64,000 nt of DNA from DAHUYF01 sp035509275 (lineage in GTDB: Bacteria > Pseudomonadota > Alphaproteobacteria > ATCC43930 > CGMCC-115725). Of this stretch, positions 8,308 through 15,614 are shown in pieces (position 1 is the first letter of the stretch; the number at the start of each line of letters is the position of its first letter). The position numbers were made by a program, and so were the translations under genes. The notes under the pieces are model-generated. The model did no database searches. It saw only the letters and a program-made list of their open reading frames with translations, and was not told the origin of the DNA. Where the stretch lies: positions 1 through 64,000 of the forward strand of contig DATJLU010000129.1 in the NCBI GenBank assembly GCA_035509275.1, in the 5' to 3' direction.

Positions 8308-8886
8308 TCACCGGCCGCGGCGTTTGCCGCGACCTGCTGCCGGCCGCGCCGCCGCTCGCCGCTTGACTTTGGTCCCGGCGAGGCCGACCTTCTTGGGTTT
8401 GGCCGCCTTTGCGCGGGCGGCACGCTGCTTGGCCTTTGCGGCGGGCGCCTTCTTCGGTTTGCCTGCGGCGCTGCGCTTTGCAGGGCGCGACGGCACCGCC
8501 ATATCGGCGACGGCGCGCGCGCGATACGCTTTGCGCAGAACATCGCTTTCGGTGGCGGGAGCGCCACTCACCACCTCCGTCTCGACGACCGCGAGGCGCG
8601 CGCAATAGGCCCCGCGCACCGCCAGCCCGTCATTGGTCGTTTCCATCTGGGCGAAGCCGGCGGCTGACACCGCAATCGCCGCGGTCGTTCGAGCGACGAA
8701 CACGCTGCGGATCGTCTGCTGGTCGCTGATCGGTGCCGGTCCGGTCGCCTGTGCCTCGCCGGATGGCGCGGCCGGCGTGGCGGCGGCTTCCGGCGCGACC
8801 TCGGCTTTCGGTTCTTCGATCGGTCGCGGAGCGTTCTCGACCTTGTCCTCCGTTCCGTCCAGCGTCTGGGCGCCGTTGTCAGCCAT
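8308..8886 (-). CDS. Hypothetical protein with histone H1-like basic tail
   Basis: A 192-residue protein in three parts. Residues 1-50 are acidic and Pro/Ala-rich (likely disordered). Residues about 50-125 are a compact segment (SDQQTIRSVFVARTTAAIAVSAAGFAQME) with no family I recognise. Residues 130-192 are almost only Lys, Arg, Ala and Pro (KPKKAPAAKAKQRAARAKAAKPKK), like the tails of AlgP, PhaF or bacterial histone H1-like proteins. A role in nucleoid binding or granule organisation is possible but not shown. It is transcribed alone. Confidence 0.6.
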   Translation of the reverse strand: MADNGAQTLDGTEDKVENAPRPIEEPKAEVAPEAAATPAAPSGEAQATGPAPISDQQTIRSVFVARTTAAIAVSAAGFAQMETTNDGLAVRGAYCARLAVVETEVVSGAPATESDVLRKAYRARAVADMAVPSRPAKRSAAGKPKKAPAAKAKQRAARAKAAKPKKVGLAGTKVKRRAAARPAAGRGKRRGR

Positions 8887-9429
8887 TCTCGTTCTCCCTC
8901 TTCGGCGGTTCGAGCGAGCCCGCGATACGCACGCGCGCCCTCATCTGGCGCGGGCAGCGGGGGGACCATCTTGTCTAGGCGATCGTGTCGAAAGTTCCGG
9001 CGATAGCAGCCTGATGTCAAGGGGTGCTGCAACGCCGGCGACGAAATGTGCGGCTGCGCGATCTTGCTCTGACGCGACGGGCGCGACAGGGGCGGATCTA
9101 TGCACCAATGACCGCCGTCACGCGTGGCCGCTGGCCGCGCCCGCGGTCGCAGAACGCCGGCGGGGTTGCGCCGCCGGCCATTGACGTGGGTAGTGGTTCA
9201 TGTGACCATCACACCACCCTGTAGCAGAACCGATACACCATCGCGGGCACCCCTGAGCGGGGTGGCCGGCTTCGATTCTTGGTCAGGACGCCTTGCCTTT
9301 CTCGGAGTGCGCGCCGACCCCGCAGCGCCTCGCGAGCTTAGAGGAAGAACCAAGGGCGGCTGGCGATCGCCCGCCTTCGCGGGGTTTCCACCGGCCGGAG
9401 CGCCGGTCGGTCAAACAGGGAGGAAGACG
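8887..9429. other. Gene-free stretch of about 540 bases
   Basis: No convincing coding sequence is seen between the histone-tail gene and the binding protein gene. Open frames exist on both strands but are shadows of high GC, with no good ribosome sites or family motifs. A GTGGTTCATGTGACCATCACACCAC segment near 9189-9213 is a partial dyad, and TTGACG at 9181 could be a -35 box for the downstream gene. No riboswitch core was recognised. Confidence 0.4.
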
Positions 9430-10638
9430 ATGAAGGGTAGGACGCTTGCGTTGAGCGCGGCGGTTCTTGCCGGCGTGCTTCTCATATCCCCGGCTGTTGC
9501 GCAGAAGCAGTACGGCCCCGGCGTTTCCGACACGGAGATCACGCTCGGTCAGACGATGCCGTACAGCGGCTCCCTCTCTGCCTATGGCGCGAGCGGCAGG
9601 GCGGAGGCCGCCTATTTCGACATGATCAACGCCCAAGGCGGCGTCAACGGGCGCAAGATCAAGTTCATCAGCCTTGATGACGGCTATAGCCCGCCCAAGA
9701 CCGTCGAGCAGACGCGCCGCCTCGTCGAAGAGGACCATGTGCTGGCGATTTTCGGCTCGCTCGGCACTCCGACCAACACGGCGATCCAGAAATACCTCAA
9801 TGAGAAGAAGGTGCCGCAGATCTTCATCTCGACCGGAGCGACCAAATGGGGCGACCCGACGCATTTCCCCTGGACGATCGGCTGGCAACCGGCCTACCAG
9901 GCAGAAGGCCACATCTTCGCCCAATATGTTCTGGAGCACATGCCGAACGCCACAGTCGCGATCCTCTATCAGGACGATGACTATGGAAAGGACTACCTCA
10001 AGGGATTCAGCGACGGTCTCGGAGACAAAGCCAAGACGATGATTGTCAAGCAGGTCTCCTACGAGGCGACGGACCCGACCGATGAATCGCAGGTAGTCGC
10101 CCTCCAGTCTTCCGGCGCCAACGTCTTTTTCAATGCGTCATCGGCGAAATTCGCGGCGCAAGCCATCCGCAAGGCGCATGCCATCGGCTGGACGCCGCTG
10201 CAGCTCCTGAATTCGGTGTCTACCTCCGTCGCCGCGGTGCTGAAACCTGCCGGGCTCGAGGCCTCGAAGGGCATCATCACCGTCCGGTACCTCAAGGATC
10301 CAACCGACCCGACGTGGCAAAACGATCCCGGCTACAAGGACTGGCTCGCCTGGATGGACAAGTACAATCCCCGAGGAGACAAGGACGACAGCATCAACGT
10401 CTACGGATACAGCGTGGCGCAGACAATGGTGCAGGTGCTGAAGCAGTGCGGCGACGACCTCACGCGCGAAAACGTAATGAAGCAGGTTGCCAACCTTCAC
10501 CTGGCGCTGCCGATGCTGCTTCCCGGCATCACCGTCGATATCAGCCCGACCGACTGGTATCCGATCAAGCAGGAGCAGCTTGCCAAGTTCGACGGCACGA
10601 CATGGGTGCGCTTCGGGGAGGTCGTCGCGAGCAAATGA
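9430..10638 (+). CDS. ABC transporter substrate-binding protein (branched-chain amino acid type)
   Basis: A 402-residue periplasmic binding protein of the LivJ/K (type I fold) family with a signal peptide (residues 1-24, ending AVAQ). Typical elements are VSDTEITLGQTMPYSG, MINAQGGVNGRKIKFISLDDGYSPPKTVEQTRRLVE, and GSLGTPTNTAIQKYLNEKKVPQIF. No permease or ATPase is adjacent, so it is an orphan binding protein that would share a Liv-type transporter elsewhere. A close paralogue lies at 43096-44295. AGGAAGACG precedes the ATG. The actual ligand could be an aromatic or short-chain acid rather than an amino acid. Confidence 0.88.
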   Translation: MKGRTLALSAAVLAGVLLISPAVAQKQYGPGVSDTEITLGQTMPYSGSLSAYGASGRAEAAYFDMINAQGGVNGRKIKFISLDDGYSPPKTVEQTRRLVEEDHVLAIFGSLGTPTNTAIQKYLNEKKVPQIFISTGATKWGDPTHFPWTIGWQPAYQAEGHIFAQYVLEHMPNATVAILYQDDDYGKDYLKGFSDGLGDKAKTMIVKQVSYEATDPTDESQVVALQSSGANVFFNASSAKFAAQAIRKAHAIGWTPLQLLNSVSTSVAAVLKPAGLEASKGIITVRYLKDPTDPTWQNDPGYKDWLAWMDKYNPRGDKDDSINVYGYSVAQTMVQVLKQCGDDLTRENVMKQVANLHLALPMLLPGITVDISPTDWYPIKQEQLAKFDGTTWVRFGEVVASK

Positions 10639-10863
10639 CGCGGCGCCGCGGCTCGGAGCGCGCTCCCGGCCGCCGCGCCATGCGACTTGTTCAAGCACGG
10701 GCGCCGCAGGCGGCGCCGCGATCACCCGCGCGGAGCCCTCGCACCAAGCGGAGCTATCGGGGCGGCGCGGGTTTGATGTCGGGCTCGGCCTTGGGAGGGC
10801 TGACCGTGTGCTCGGCCGGGCAATATGCGATACGCTATACGCATGTGACGGCGGAGTTGGGCC

Positions 10864-11853
10864 ATGGACCAGCCTGAAGGCAAAGCCTATCTCATCACCG
10901 GTGGTGCCAGCCTCATCGGGTCGCATCTCGCAGATGCCCTGCTTGCGCGCCAGGCTGCAGAAGTGCGGCTGCTGGACAATTTCGCCCTTGGCGCGCCCGA
11001 TACCATCGCGCATTTGCTGGCCGAGCCGCGCGTGACGCTGATCCGTGGCGACGTATTGCGGCTGAATGAGGTGCTGGAAGCGAGCAAAGGCGTGGACGGG
11101 ATCTTCGCGCTCGCGGGCTTCCTCACCATCCCCATGCTGCAAAACCCGGCGCTGGGTACGCAGGTGAACATTCTCGGCCTGCTGAACACCTTGGAGGCGG
11201 CGCGCTTCGCCGGGGTTCGGCGCGTGGTCTTCTCCTCTTCGGTCGCCGCCTACGGCAATGCCGAAGCGGAGGTGCTGGAGGAGGATGCCGCGACCGTGAC
11301 CGCCACCCTCTCGCCGGTGAGCGCGGTCTATGGCGTCAGCAAGCTGTTCGGCGAAAGCCTCTGCCGTCTCTACGCCCAGAAATACGGCGTGCAGTTCAAC
11401 GCCCTGCGCTTTGCCTCGGTTTATGGTGAGCGGCAGCACGCGCGCGCGGTGAACGCCAATTTCATCGCCGAGACCTACGAGCGGATGCGCAAGGGCGAGC
11501 CGCCGATCATCATCGGCGACGGGAAGGAGGTGCACGACTACATCTATGTCACCGACATCGCCGCCGGTTGCGTGGCGGCCATGGCAAGCGACAAGCATGG
11601 TCTGGTGATGAATCTCGCAACGGGCATCGATTCCTCGCTGACCGAGGTGGTGCACGCGGTGCTGAAGGTCTGCGGCTCGACGCTGCGCCCCGAATATCGA
11701 CCTGACACGCGCGTGGTCCGCTCCGCCGGCGGCACGCATCTTGGCTTCAGCCGAAAACGCGCAGAGGCCGCGATCGGCTGGCTACCGCGCGTATCGCTGG
11801 AGGAGGGCATCCGCCGCTACGGTCGATGGCTCGAGCAGCAGCGGCGGGAGTAG
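10864..11853 (+). CDS. NAD-dependent epimerase/dehydratase (extended SDR)
   Basis: A 329-residue extended short-chain dehydrogenase of the nucleotide-sugar epimerase type. The Rossmann glycine motif is GGASLIG near residue 13, with an acidic D at the end of strand 2 (LLDNFALG). The catalytic set is present: Ser in FSSSVAAYG and YGVSK. The later VHDYIYVTDIAAGCVAAM segment is typical of UDP-sugar 4-epimerases. The substrate is not defined. It is followed by a decayed fragment region rather than by other sugar genes, so no capsule or LPS context supports a specific role. Confidence 0.86.
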   Translation: MDQPEGKAYLITGGASLIGSHLADALLARQAAEVRLLDNFALGAPDTIAHLLAEPRVTLIRGDVLRLNEVLEASKGVDGIFALAGFLTIPMLQNPALGTQVNILGLLNTLEAARFAGVRRVVFSSSVAAYGNAEAEVLEEDAATVTATLSPVSAVYGVSKLFGESLCRLYAQKYGVQFNALRFASVYGERQHARAVNANFIAETYERMRKGEPPIIIGDGKEVHDYIYVTDIAAGCVAAMASDKHGLVMNLATGIDSSLTEVVHAVLKVCGSTLRPEYRPDTRVVRSAGGTHLGFSRKRAEAAIGWLPRVSLEEGIRRYGRWLEQQRRE

Positions 11854-11864
11854 GGGGCTCGATC

Positions 11865-12068
11865 ATGACCGACACGCCGGCCCTCGGCATTGGCCGTTTC
11901 GCCGCGGCATTGCGGTACGAAGATATCCCCGCCACGGTTCGCGAGCGGGCGCGCCTCCATATGCTGGACGCCCTCGGCGTTGGCTTCGCCGCCAACGCCT
12001 ATCCCTTTGCGGAAAAGGCCGTGGAGAATTTGCAGGGCGCAAAACGCCGGCGTGCTTTCGCGCCGTGA
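11865..12068 (+). pseudogene. Remnant of an MmgE/PrpD-family gene (5' end only)
   Basis: The frame begins MTDTPALGIGRFAAALRY, then ARLHMLDALGVGFAANAYPF, which matches the N-terminal 55 or so residues of MmgE/PrpD proteins (2-methylcitrate dehydratase family, normally about 450 residues). The similarity ends near 12037 and the frame stops at 12068. The rest of the gene is absent: what follows is a remnant of a different gene. It is a truncated 5' scrap, not a short functional gene. Confidence 0.65.
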
Positions 12069-12166
12069 CCTCAGTGGAAGGCACGATCACGGACTAGTTC
12101 CCGGACGATTACCTCAGCGGCGCTGCGACCCGCACCATCAACGAAGTGCGCGGCACCAACCGCGTC
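12050..12166 (+). pseudogene. Remnant of the 3' end of guaA (GMP synthase)
   Basis: In a frame different from the MmgE/PrpD remnant, the translation reads ACFRAVTSVEGTITD, a stop, then FPDDYLSGAATRTINEVRGTNRV. GMP synthases end with a stretch of the form AVTSxDGMTADFYP...ATRIINEVxGxNRVVYDxxSKPPxTIEWE. The fragment aligns without gaps but has an internal stop (TAG at 12095) and lacks the terminal TIEWE. I take it to be a decayed duplicate tail of guaA. The identification is from memory of the family ending and should be tested by translated search. Confidence 0.6.
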
Positions 12167-12248
12167 GCAATGGGTGGAGGCGACGTGAAATATTTGCGCG
12201 ACATTCGCAGTTCAGTTGAGCCAGGCAATCAACGCCTGCCCCGAGCGG

Positions 12249-13175
12249 TCACGGAGCTACATTGCAAGCGATAGCTTGTGAGGGAGGGCGGAGCCAAGCT
12301 GCGGATCCAAGTCGTCCGGTTGCGATCCAGATATTGGGAGCCTGAAATAGGTAAAGGCCGGCGTCAGTATATCCGGTTAATCCAGTCGTCGCTTGCAGCG
12401 ACCAATGTCCGCTGCCTGCGGAAAAAGTACCGGCGTGTGATGGGGCGCCGTCTCCGGCTTCACTGTGAAACTTGTAAGTGCCGTCAGGAAGGATCTCCCA
12501 TATCCAAGCTCCACCCTTTAACGGAAGCTCCCAGGTGCCAACGAGATTGGGATCGACGCCGACCGGCTTTGACGATTGATGCTGCTCTGAGGTGCAAGGG
12601 CGCATTGCGTTCCGGGCCAATGCAGGGCGAAGCCAAGCGGCGGCCCCAAGCTTTCCGGTTGCGATCCAGATATCAGGCGCCTGAAACAGGTAGTCGCCGG
12701 CGTCAGTGTATCCAGTCTTCGCTTTCAGCGACCAATGTCCGTTGCTTGCGGAAAAAGTACCGGCGTGAGATGGGGCGTCGTCCCGGGCTTCACTATGAAA
12801 TTCGTAGGCACCGCTGCGATGAATCGTCAACACCCAAGGTCCACCCCTGAATGGGAGCTCCCAGACGCCAACGAGATTGGGATCGACGCCGACTGGCTTT
12901 GACACCTGCCGGCGGTCTGAAGTGCAAGGGCGCAATGCGTTCTGGGCTAGGTAGCATGGGTCGTATCCGATGCGCGAGGCTTGCGCGCCAGAGCCTCTGC
13001 TGCACCCATATAAACTACAAATAGCCGCTTGGGCTGCATCATGAGATTGAAGAGCGTTGTCCTCCGGGGTAGGAGTTTGAGCATAGGCCGCTGTGCAAAA
13101 GAGCCAAGCCAACATTGCGCCAGAGCCCGCTACGAAAATTTTCGACGCCGTCCAGAGTCTTCCCGCCATTTTCAT
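12249..13175 (-). CDS. Secreted protein with two tandem copies of a ~110-residue domain
   Basis: A 308-residue exported protein (signal peptide about residues 1-32, cut after AYA). After a Cys-containing spacer it holds two near-identical units, residues 79-184 and 189-296. Each contains RPCTS, SKPVGVDPNLVG-x-WELP, FHSEA, APSHAGTFSA, GHWSL, GYTDAG, YLFQAP, IWIATG and AAWLRP. The unit looks like a compact beta-rich domain with one Cys at its start. No named family is recognised. Codon use is less GC-biased than in the neighbours and the flank holds gene debris, so transfer is plausible. The start is uncertain: an ATG at 13199 is in frame upstream, and no strong ribosome site is seen at either. 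Confidence 0.62.
   Translation of the reverse strand: MKMAGRLWTASKIFVAGSGAMLAWLFCTAAYAQTPTPEDNALQSHDAAQAAICSLYGCSRGSGAQASRIGYDPCYLAQNALRPCTSDRRQVSKPVGVDPNLVGVWELPFRGGPWVLTIHRSGAYEFHSEARDDAPSHAGTFSASNGHWSLKAKTGYTDAGDYLFQAPDIWIATGKLGAAAWLRPALARNAMRPCTSEQHQSSKPVGVDPNLVGTWELPLKGGAWIWEILPDGTYKFHSEAGDGAPSHAGTFSAGSGHWSLQATTGLTGYTDAGLYLFQAPNIWIATGRLGSAAWLRPPSQAIACNVAP
12285..12941 (-). repeat. Direct repeat of about 330 bp inside the secreted protein gene
   Basis: Two tandem units with a 330-base period encode the duplicated domain. The best conserved stretch codes for KPVGVDPNLVGxWELP and occurs near 12525-12571 and again near 12851-12903 with only a few substitutions, mostly silent or conservative. 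The similarity at DNA level indicates a recent internal duplication or ongoing gene conversion. Confidence 0.75.
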
Positions 13176-13525
13176 GCCACAATCTGGAGTGAACTCCATC
13201 TCGCAAAACAGCAGTTAAGTTAGCAGCGCCCCTGTTTCCGTTCAATCCGCGATGCGGGGTCTTATCTCGACGCGCCGGCCATGAGCGAGAGCGGTCGACG
13301 TCGGCAAGCGTCGGCTCGCAGAGGGTTTGACACTCGCGATAATCCTGCAAAGCTCGACTGACAGGCCCATACCCATCGTTGTCTCGGCTCAATCCGCGCG
13401 CGGCATGAGAGGAAGGAAAGATTCATTGAACGGCTCAGTAGGTTAACACTAAGCAGCGGCGAAACAGGCGACAGATAGTGCGGAGCCGTGTGCTACGATC
13501 TTCAATCACTCAGGAGGACATTCGC
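13176..13525. other. Gene-free stretch of about 350 bases
   Basis: No supported gene is seen between the tandem-domain protein and the DUF1993 gene. The base composition is closer to balanced than in the rest of the window (AT-rich words such as AAAGATTCATTGAACGG). It should hold the promoter of the tandem-domain gene and that of the DUF1993 gene. The lower GC continues the compositional anomaly that begins near 12.2 kb. Confidence 0.4.
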
Positions 13526-14065
13526 ATGAAGACATCGCTATACACCGTTTGGGGCGAGACCTTCGCGCCGATGCTGCGCACGCTTTCCGAGTTGCTCGAC
13601 AAAGCCGCTCAGCAAGTGCGGGCAAAGGGCGGCGATCCAGCCACGCTGGTGAATGCGCGGCTTGCGCCGGATATGTTCCCGCTCGGCGTGCAGGTTCAGG
13701 TCGCTTGCCACCACGCCAAAGACATCACCGCGCGGCTCACTGGCCAGCAGGCGCCGAAGCTCGAAAACAAAGAGCTGACGCTGCCGGAATTGAAAGCCCT
13801 CATCGAGCAGACGCTCGCTCTTCTCGGCGGCGTCGCCGCTTCGTCGTTCGACGGCGCCGAGGACCGACGGGTCGAGTTGACGTTGCAGGGCGGCCGGCTG
13901 CTCGAAGCGGATGGTCTGCACTTCCTCTGCCACTGGTCGATGCCGCATTTCTATTTTCATGCCGTCACCGCCTACGACATCCTGCGCCATAGCGGCATCG
14001 AGATCGGCAAGCGCGACTTCATGACCCGTGCCGCTCCCTATGTCCGCCAGGTGACGTCGGCCTGA
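13526..14065 (+). CDS. DUF1993 domain protein
   Basis: A 179-residue protein of the DUF1993 family, a four-helix-bundle type related in fold to DinB-like proteins. Matching segments are LYTVWGETFAPMLRTLSELLDKA near the N-terminus, LAPDMFPLGVQVQVACHHAKDITARLTG, and LCHWSMPHFYFHAVTAYDILRHSGIEIGKRDFM near the end. Function is unknown. AGGAGG lies 8 bases before the ATG. The TrmO-like gene follows after only 8 bases. Confidence 0.88.
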   Translation: MKTSLYTVWGETFAPMLRTLSELLDKAAQQVRAKGGDPATLVNARLAPDMFPLGVQVQVACHHAKDITARLTGQQAPKLENKELTLPELKALIEQTLALLGGVAASSFDGAEDRRVELTLQGGRLLEADGLHFLCHWSMPHFYFHAVTAYDILRHSGIEIGKRDFMTRAAPYVRQVTSA

Positions 14066-14073
14066 ACGCCGCG

Positions 14074-14556
14074 GTGAGCGACGAGCGATCCGAAGACGGC
14101 GACGGGCTCCGTCCGGGCGAGCGGGCGGTGTCCTTGCCACATTCGCCCGATGCGGATCTCTTCTTCATCGGCGTGATCCGTACGCCCTGGACGGTGCGCG
14201 CCGAATGCCCGAAGCGCGGCAGCCCCGACGGGCCGATCTGCTCGATCATCGTGGATGAACGCTGGCGGGCGGCGCTCACCGGTCTCGCGGAGCATCGGCG
14301 CTTGCAGGTGCTCTATTGGATGCATCGCGCGCGGCGTGATCTCGTCCTGCAACTGCCGTTTCGGACCGGACAGCTCACCGGCAGCTTCGCCTTGCGTTCG
14401 CCGGTGCGGCCCAATCCGATCGCCTCCTCGATCGTCGATCTCGTGGCGATCGAGGAGACGACGATCAAGGTACGTGGGCTCGACTGCCTCGACGGCACGC
14501 CTTTGATCGACCTCAAGCCGGACCGCAGCCGACCGCCTGATCAAAGCGCCGCTTGA
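14074..14556 (+). CDS. TrmO/TsaA-family tRNA (m6t6A37) methyltransferase domain protein
   Basis: A 160-residue protein of the TsaA/TrmO (UPF0066) beta-barrel family, whose characterised members methylate t6A37 of tRNA-Thr using SAM. Diagnostic motifs are IGVIRTPW near residue 32, FALRSPVRPNPIASSIVDL, and the DGTPLIDLKPD ending. It is shorter than E. coli TrmO (about 235 residues) and lacks the C-terminal domain, as in many TsaA-like proteins. GTG is the start, 8 bases after DUF1993. It sits directly upstream of the molybdate/tungstate island; other TsaA-domain proteins also occur near Mo/W transport genes, so a role other than tRNA methylation is possible. Confidence 0.82.
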   Translation: MSDERSEDGDGLRPGERAVSLPHSPDADLFFIGVIRTPWTVRAECPKRGSPDGPICSIIVDERWRAALTGLAEHRRLQVLYWMHRARRDLVLQLPFRTGQLTGSFALRSPVRPNPIASSIVDLVAIEETTIKVRGLDCLDGTPLIDLKPDRSRPPDQSAA

Positions 14557-14595
14557 TGCGCCGGGATGGGCGGAAGAGGGGGGCTCTTTACGCGA

Positions 14596-14619
14596 CGGCG
14601 TATCTGTTCGAATATAGCG
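14596..14619. promoter_or_regulatory. ModE-like operator A, upstream of the wtpA-type gene
   Basis: The right half-site ATATAGCG (14612-14619) is exact. The left half at the same N8 spacing matches the CGyTATAT pattern at 5 of 8 positions. It lies 26 bases upstream of the binding protein start codon, where a repressor would overlap the promoter or transcript start. Confidence 0.55.
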
Positions 14620-14645
14620 GCAATCGTCAGGGAGGGGAGAGAGCG

Positions 14646-15614
14646 ATGGTCGCTGGTCGAAGTTCCGAGGGAGCGCGCGCATTTCCGGGCGCGGGGTCCG
14701 TGCCGGCGACCTCGCCGTGGCGGCGGCGATCGCCCGGGCTACGCGTTGGTCTCGGCCTTGCTCTGCTCGCCGCGACGCTTTCGCTGCTGTCGCCATCGGT
14801 CGCCTCGGCGGCGGGGCCCGTCAACGTTCTCTATGCCGGCTCGCTCGTCAATTTGATGGAGCACGGGATCGGTCCAGCCTTCGACAAGGCGAGCGGCGAT
14901 CAATTCCGCGGCTATGCCGGCGGGTCGGTTGGCCTCGCCAACCAGATCAAGGGCAAGCTGCGGCAGGGCGATGTCTTCATCAGCGCGAACCCGAAAGTGA
15001 ACGCCGCTCTCATGGGCGCGGAGAACGGCGATTGGGTGAGCTGGTACGTCACCTTCGCGCAATCCCCGCTGGTGATCGGCTATAACCCGTCGAGCCGCTT
15101 TGCGGCCGACTTCAAGACCAAGCCGTGGTATCAGGTCCTGCTCGAGCCGGGGATCCGGATCGGGCGCACCGATCCGAAGCTCGATCCCAAGGGCGCGCTC
15201 ACCCTCACGCTGATGAAAGACGCGGGGAGCTTCTATAAGATGCCCGATCTGTCGCAACGCGTGCTCGGCGCGCCGGAGAATCCGGCGCAGGTGCTGCCGG
15301 AGGAGACGCTGGTCGGCCGCCTGCAATCGGGTCAGGTCGACGTCGGCTTCTTCTATTCGACCGAAACCTCGGACGCCAAGATTCCGGCGCTTGCCCTGCC
15401 GGCCCAGATCGCACCCAAAGCGGTCTATACCGTCACCATGCTGCGCGCCGCGCCCAATCCCGGCGGCGCCGATCGGTTCGTCGCCTTCTTCCTCGGCGCC
15501 GAAGGGCAAACGCTCCTCAAGGAGCATGGGCTGACCTTGCAGCCGCTTACCCTCGCTGGGGCGGAGGGCAGCGTGCCGCCGAATATCCAATCGCTCCTCG
15601 CCAAGGCAAAGTGA
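14646..15614 (+). CDS. Tungstate/molybdate-binding protein, WtpA-like
   Basis: A 322-residue periplasmic oxyanion-binding protein. After an Arg-rich N-region and a hydrophobic signal (ending ASAAGP), the mature part has VNVLYAGSLVNLMEHGIGPAFDKASG, then YAGGSVGLANQIKGKLRQGDVFISANPKVN, the PLVIGYNPSSRF strand and IRIGRTDPKLDPKGA. The RIGRTDPxLDPxG motif is characteristic of the WtpA/archaeal ModA group, which binds tungstate and molybdate in octahedral coordination, and differs from ordinary ModA. GGAGAG precedes the ATG. The stop overlaps the GTG of the fused permease-ATPase gene (GTGA), so the two are translationally coupled. An operator of the ModE type lies upstream. Confidence 0.85.
   Translation: MVAGRSSEGARAFPGAGSVPATSPWRRRSPGLRVGLGLALLAATLSLLSPSVASAAGPVNVLYAGSLVNLMEHGIGPAFDKASGDQFRGYAGGSVGLANQIKGKLRQGDVFISANPKVNAALMGAENGDWVSWYVTFAQSPLVIGYNPSSRFAADFKTKPWYQVLLEPGIRIGRTDPKLDPKGALTLTLMKDAGSFYKMPDLSQRVLGAPENPAQVLPEETLVGRLQSGQVDVGFFYSTETSDAKIPALALPAQIAPKAVYTVTMLRAAPNPGGADRFVAFFLGAEGQTLLKEHGLTLQPLTLAGAEGSVPPNIQSLLAKAK

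Noticed and set aside
8308..8886. Calling the histone-tail protein a phasin
   Set aside because: The tail resembles PhaF, but the middle does not show the phasin helical pattern.
9181..9260. A possible riboswitch or regulatory RNA ahead of the binding protein gene
   Set aside because: Only short dyads are visible; no core of a known riboswitch class was recognised.
10819..10850. ATGCGATACGCTATACGCAT-like partial palindrome upstream of the epimerase, considered as a sixth ModE box
   Set aside because: Its arms and spacing do not fit CGyTATAT-N8-ATATAGCG, and the downstream gene has no link to Mo/W.
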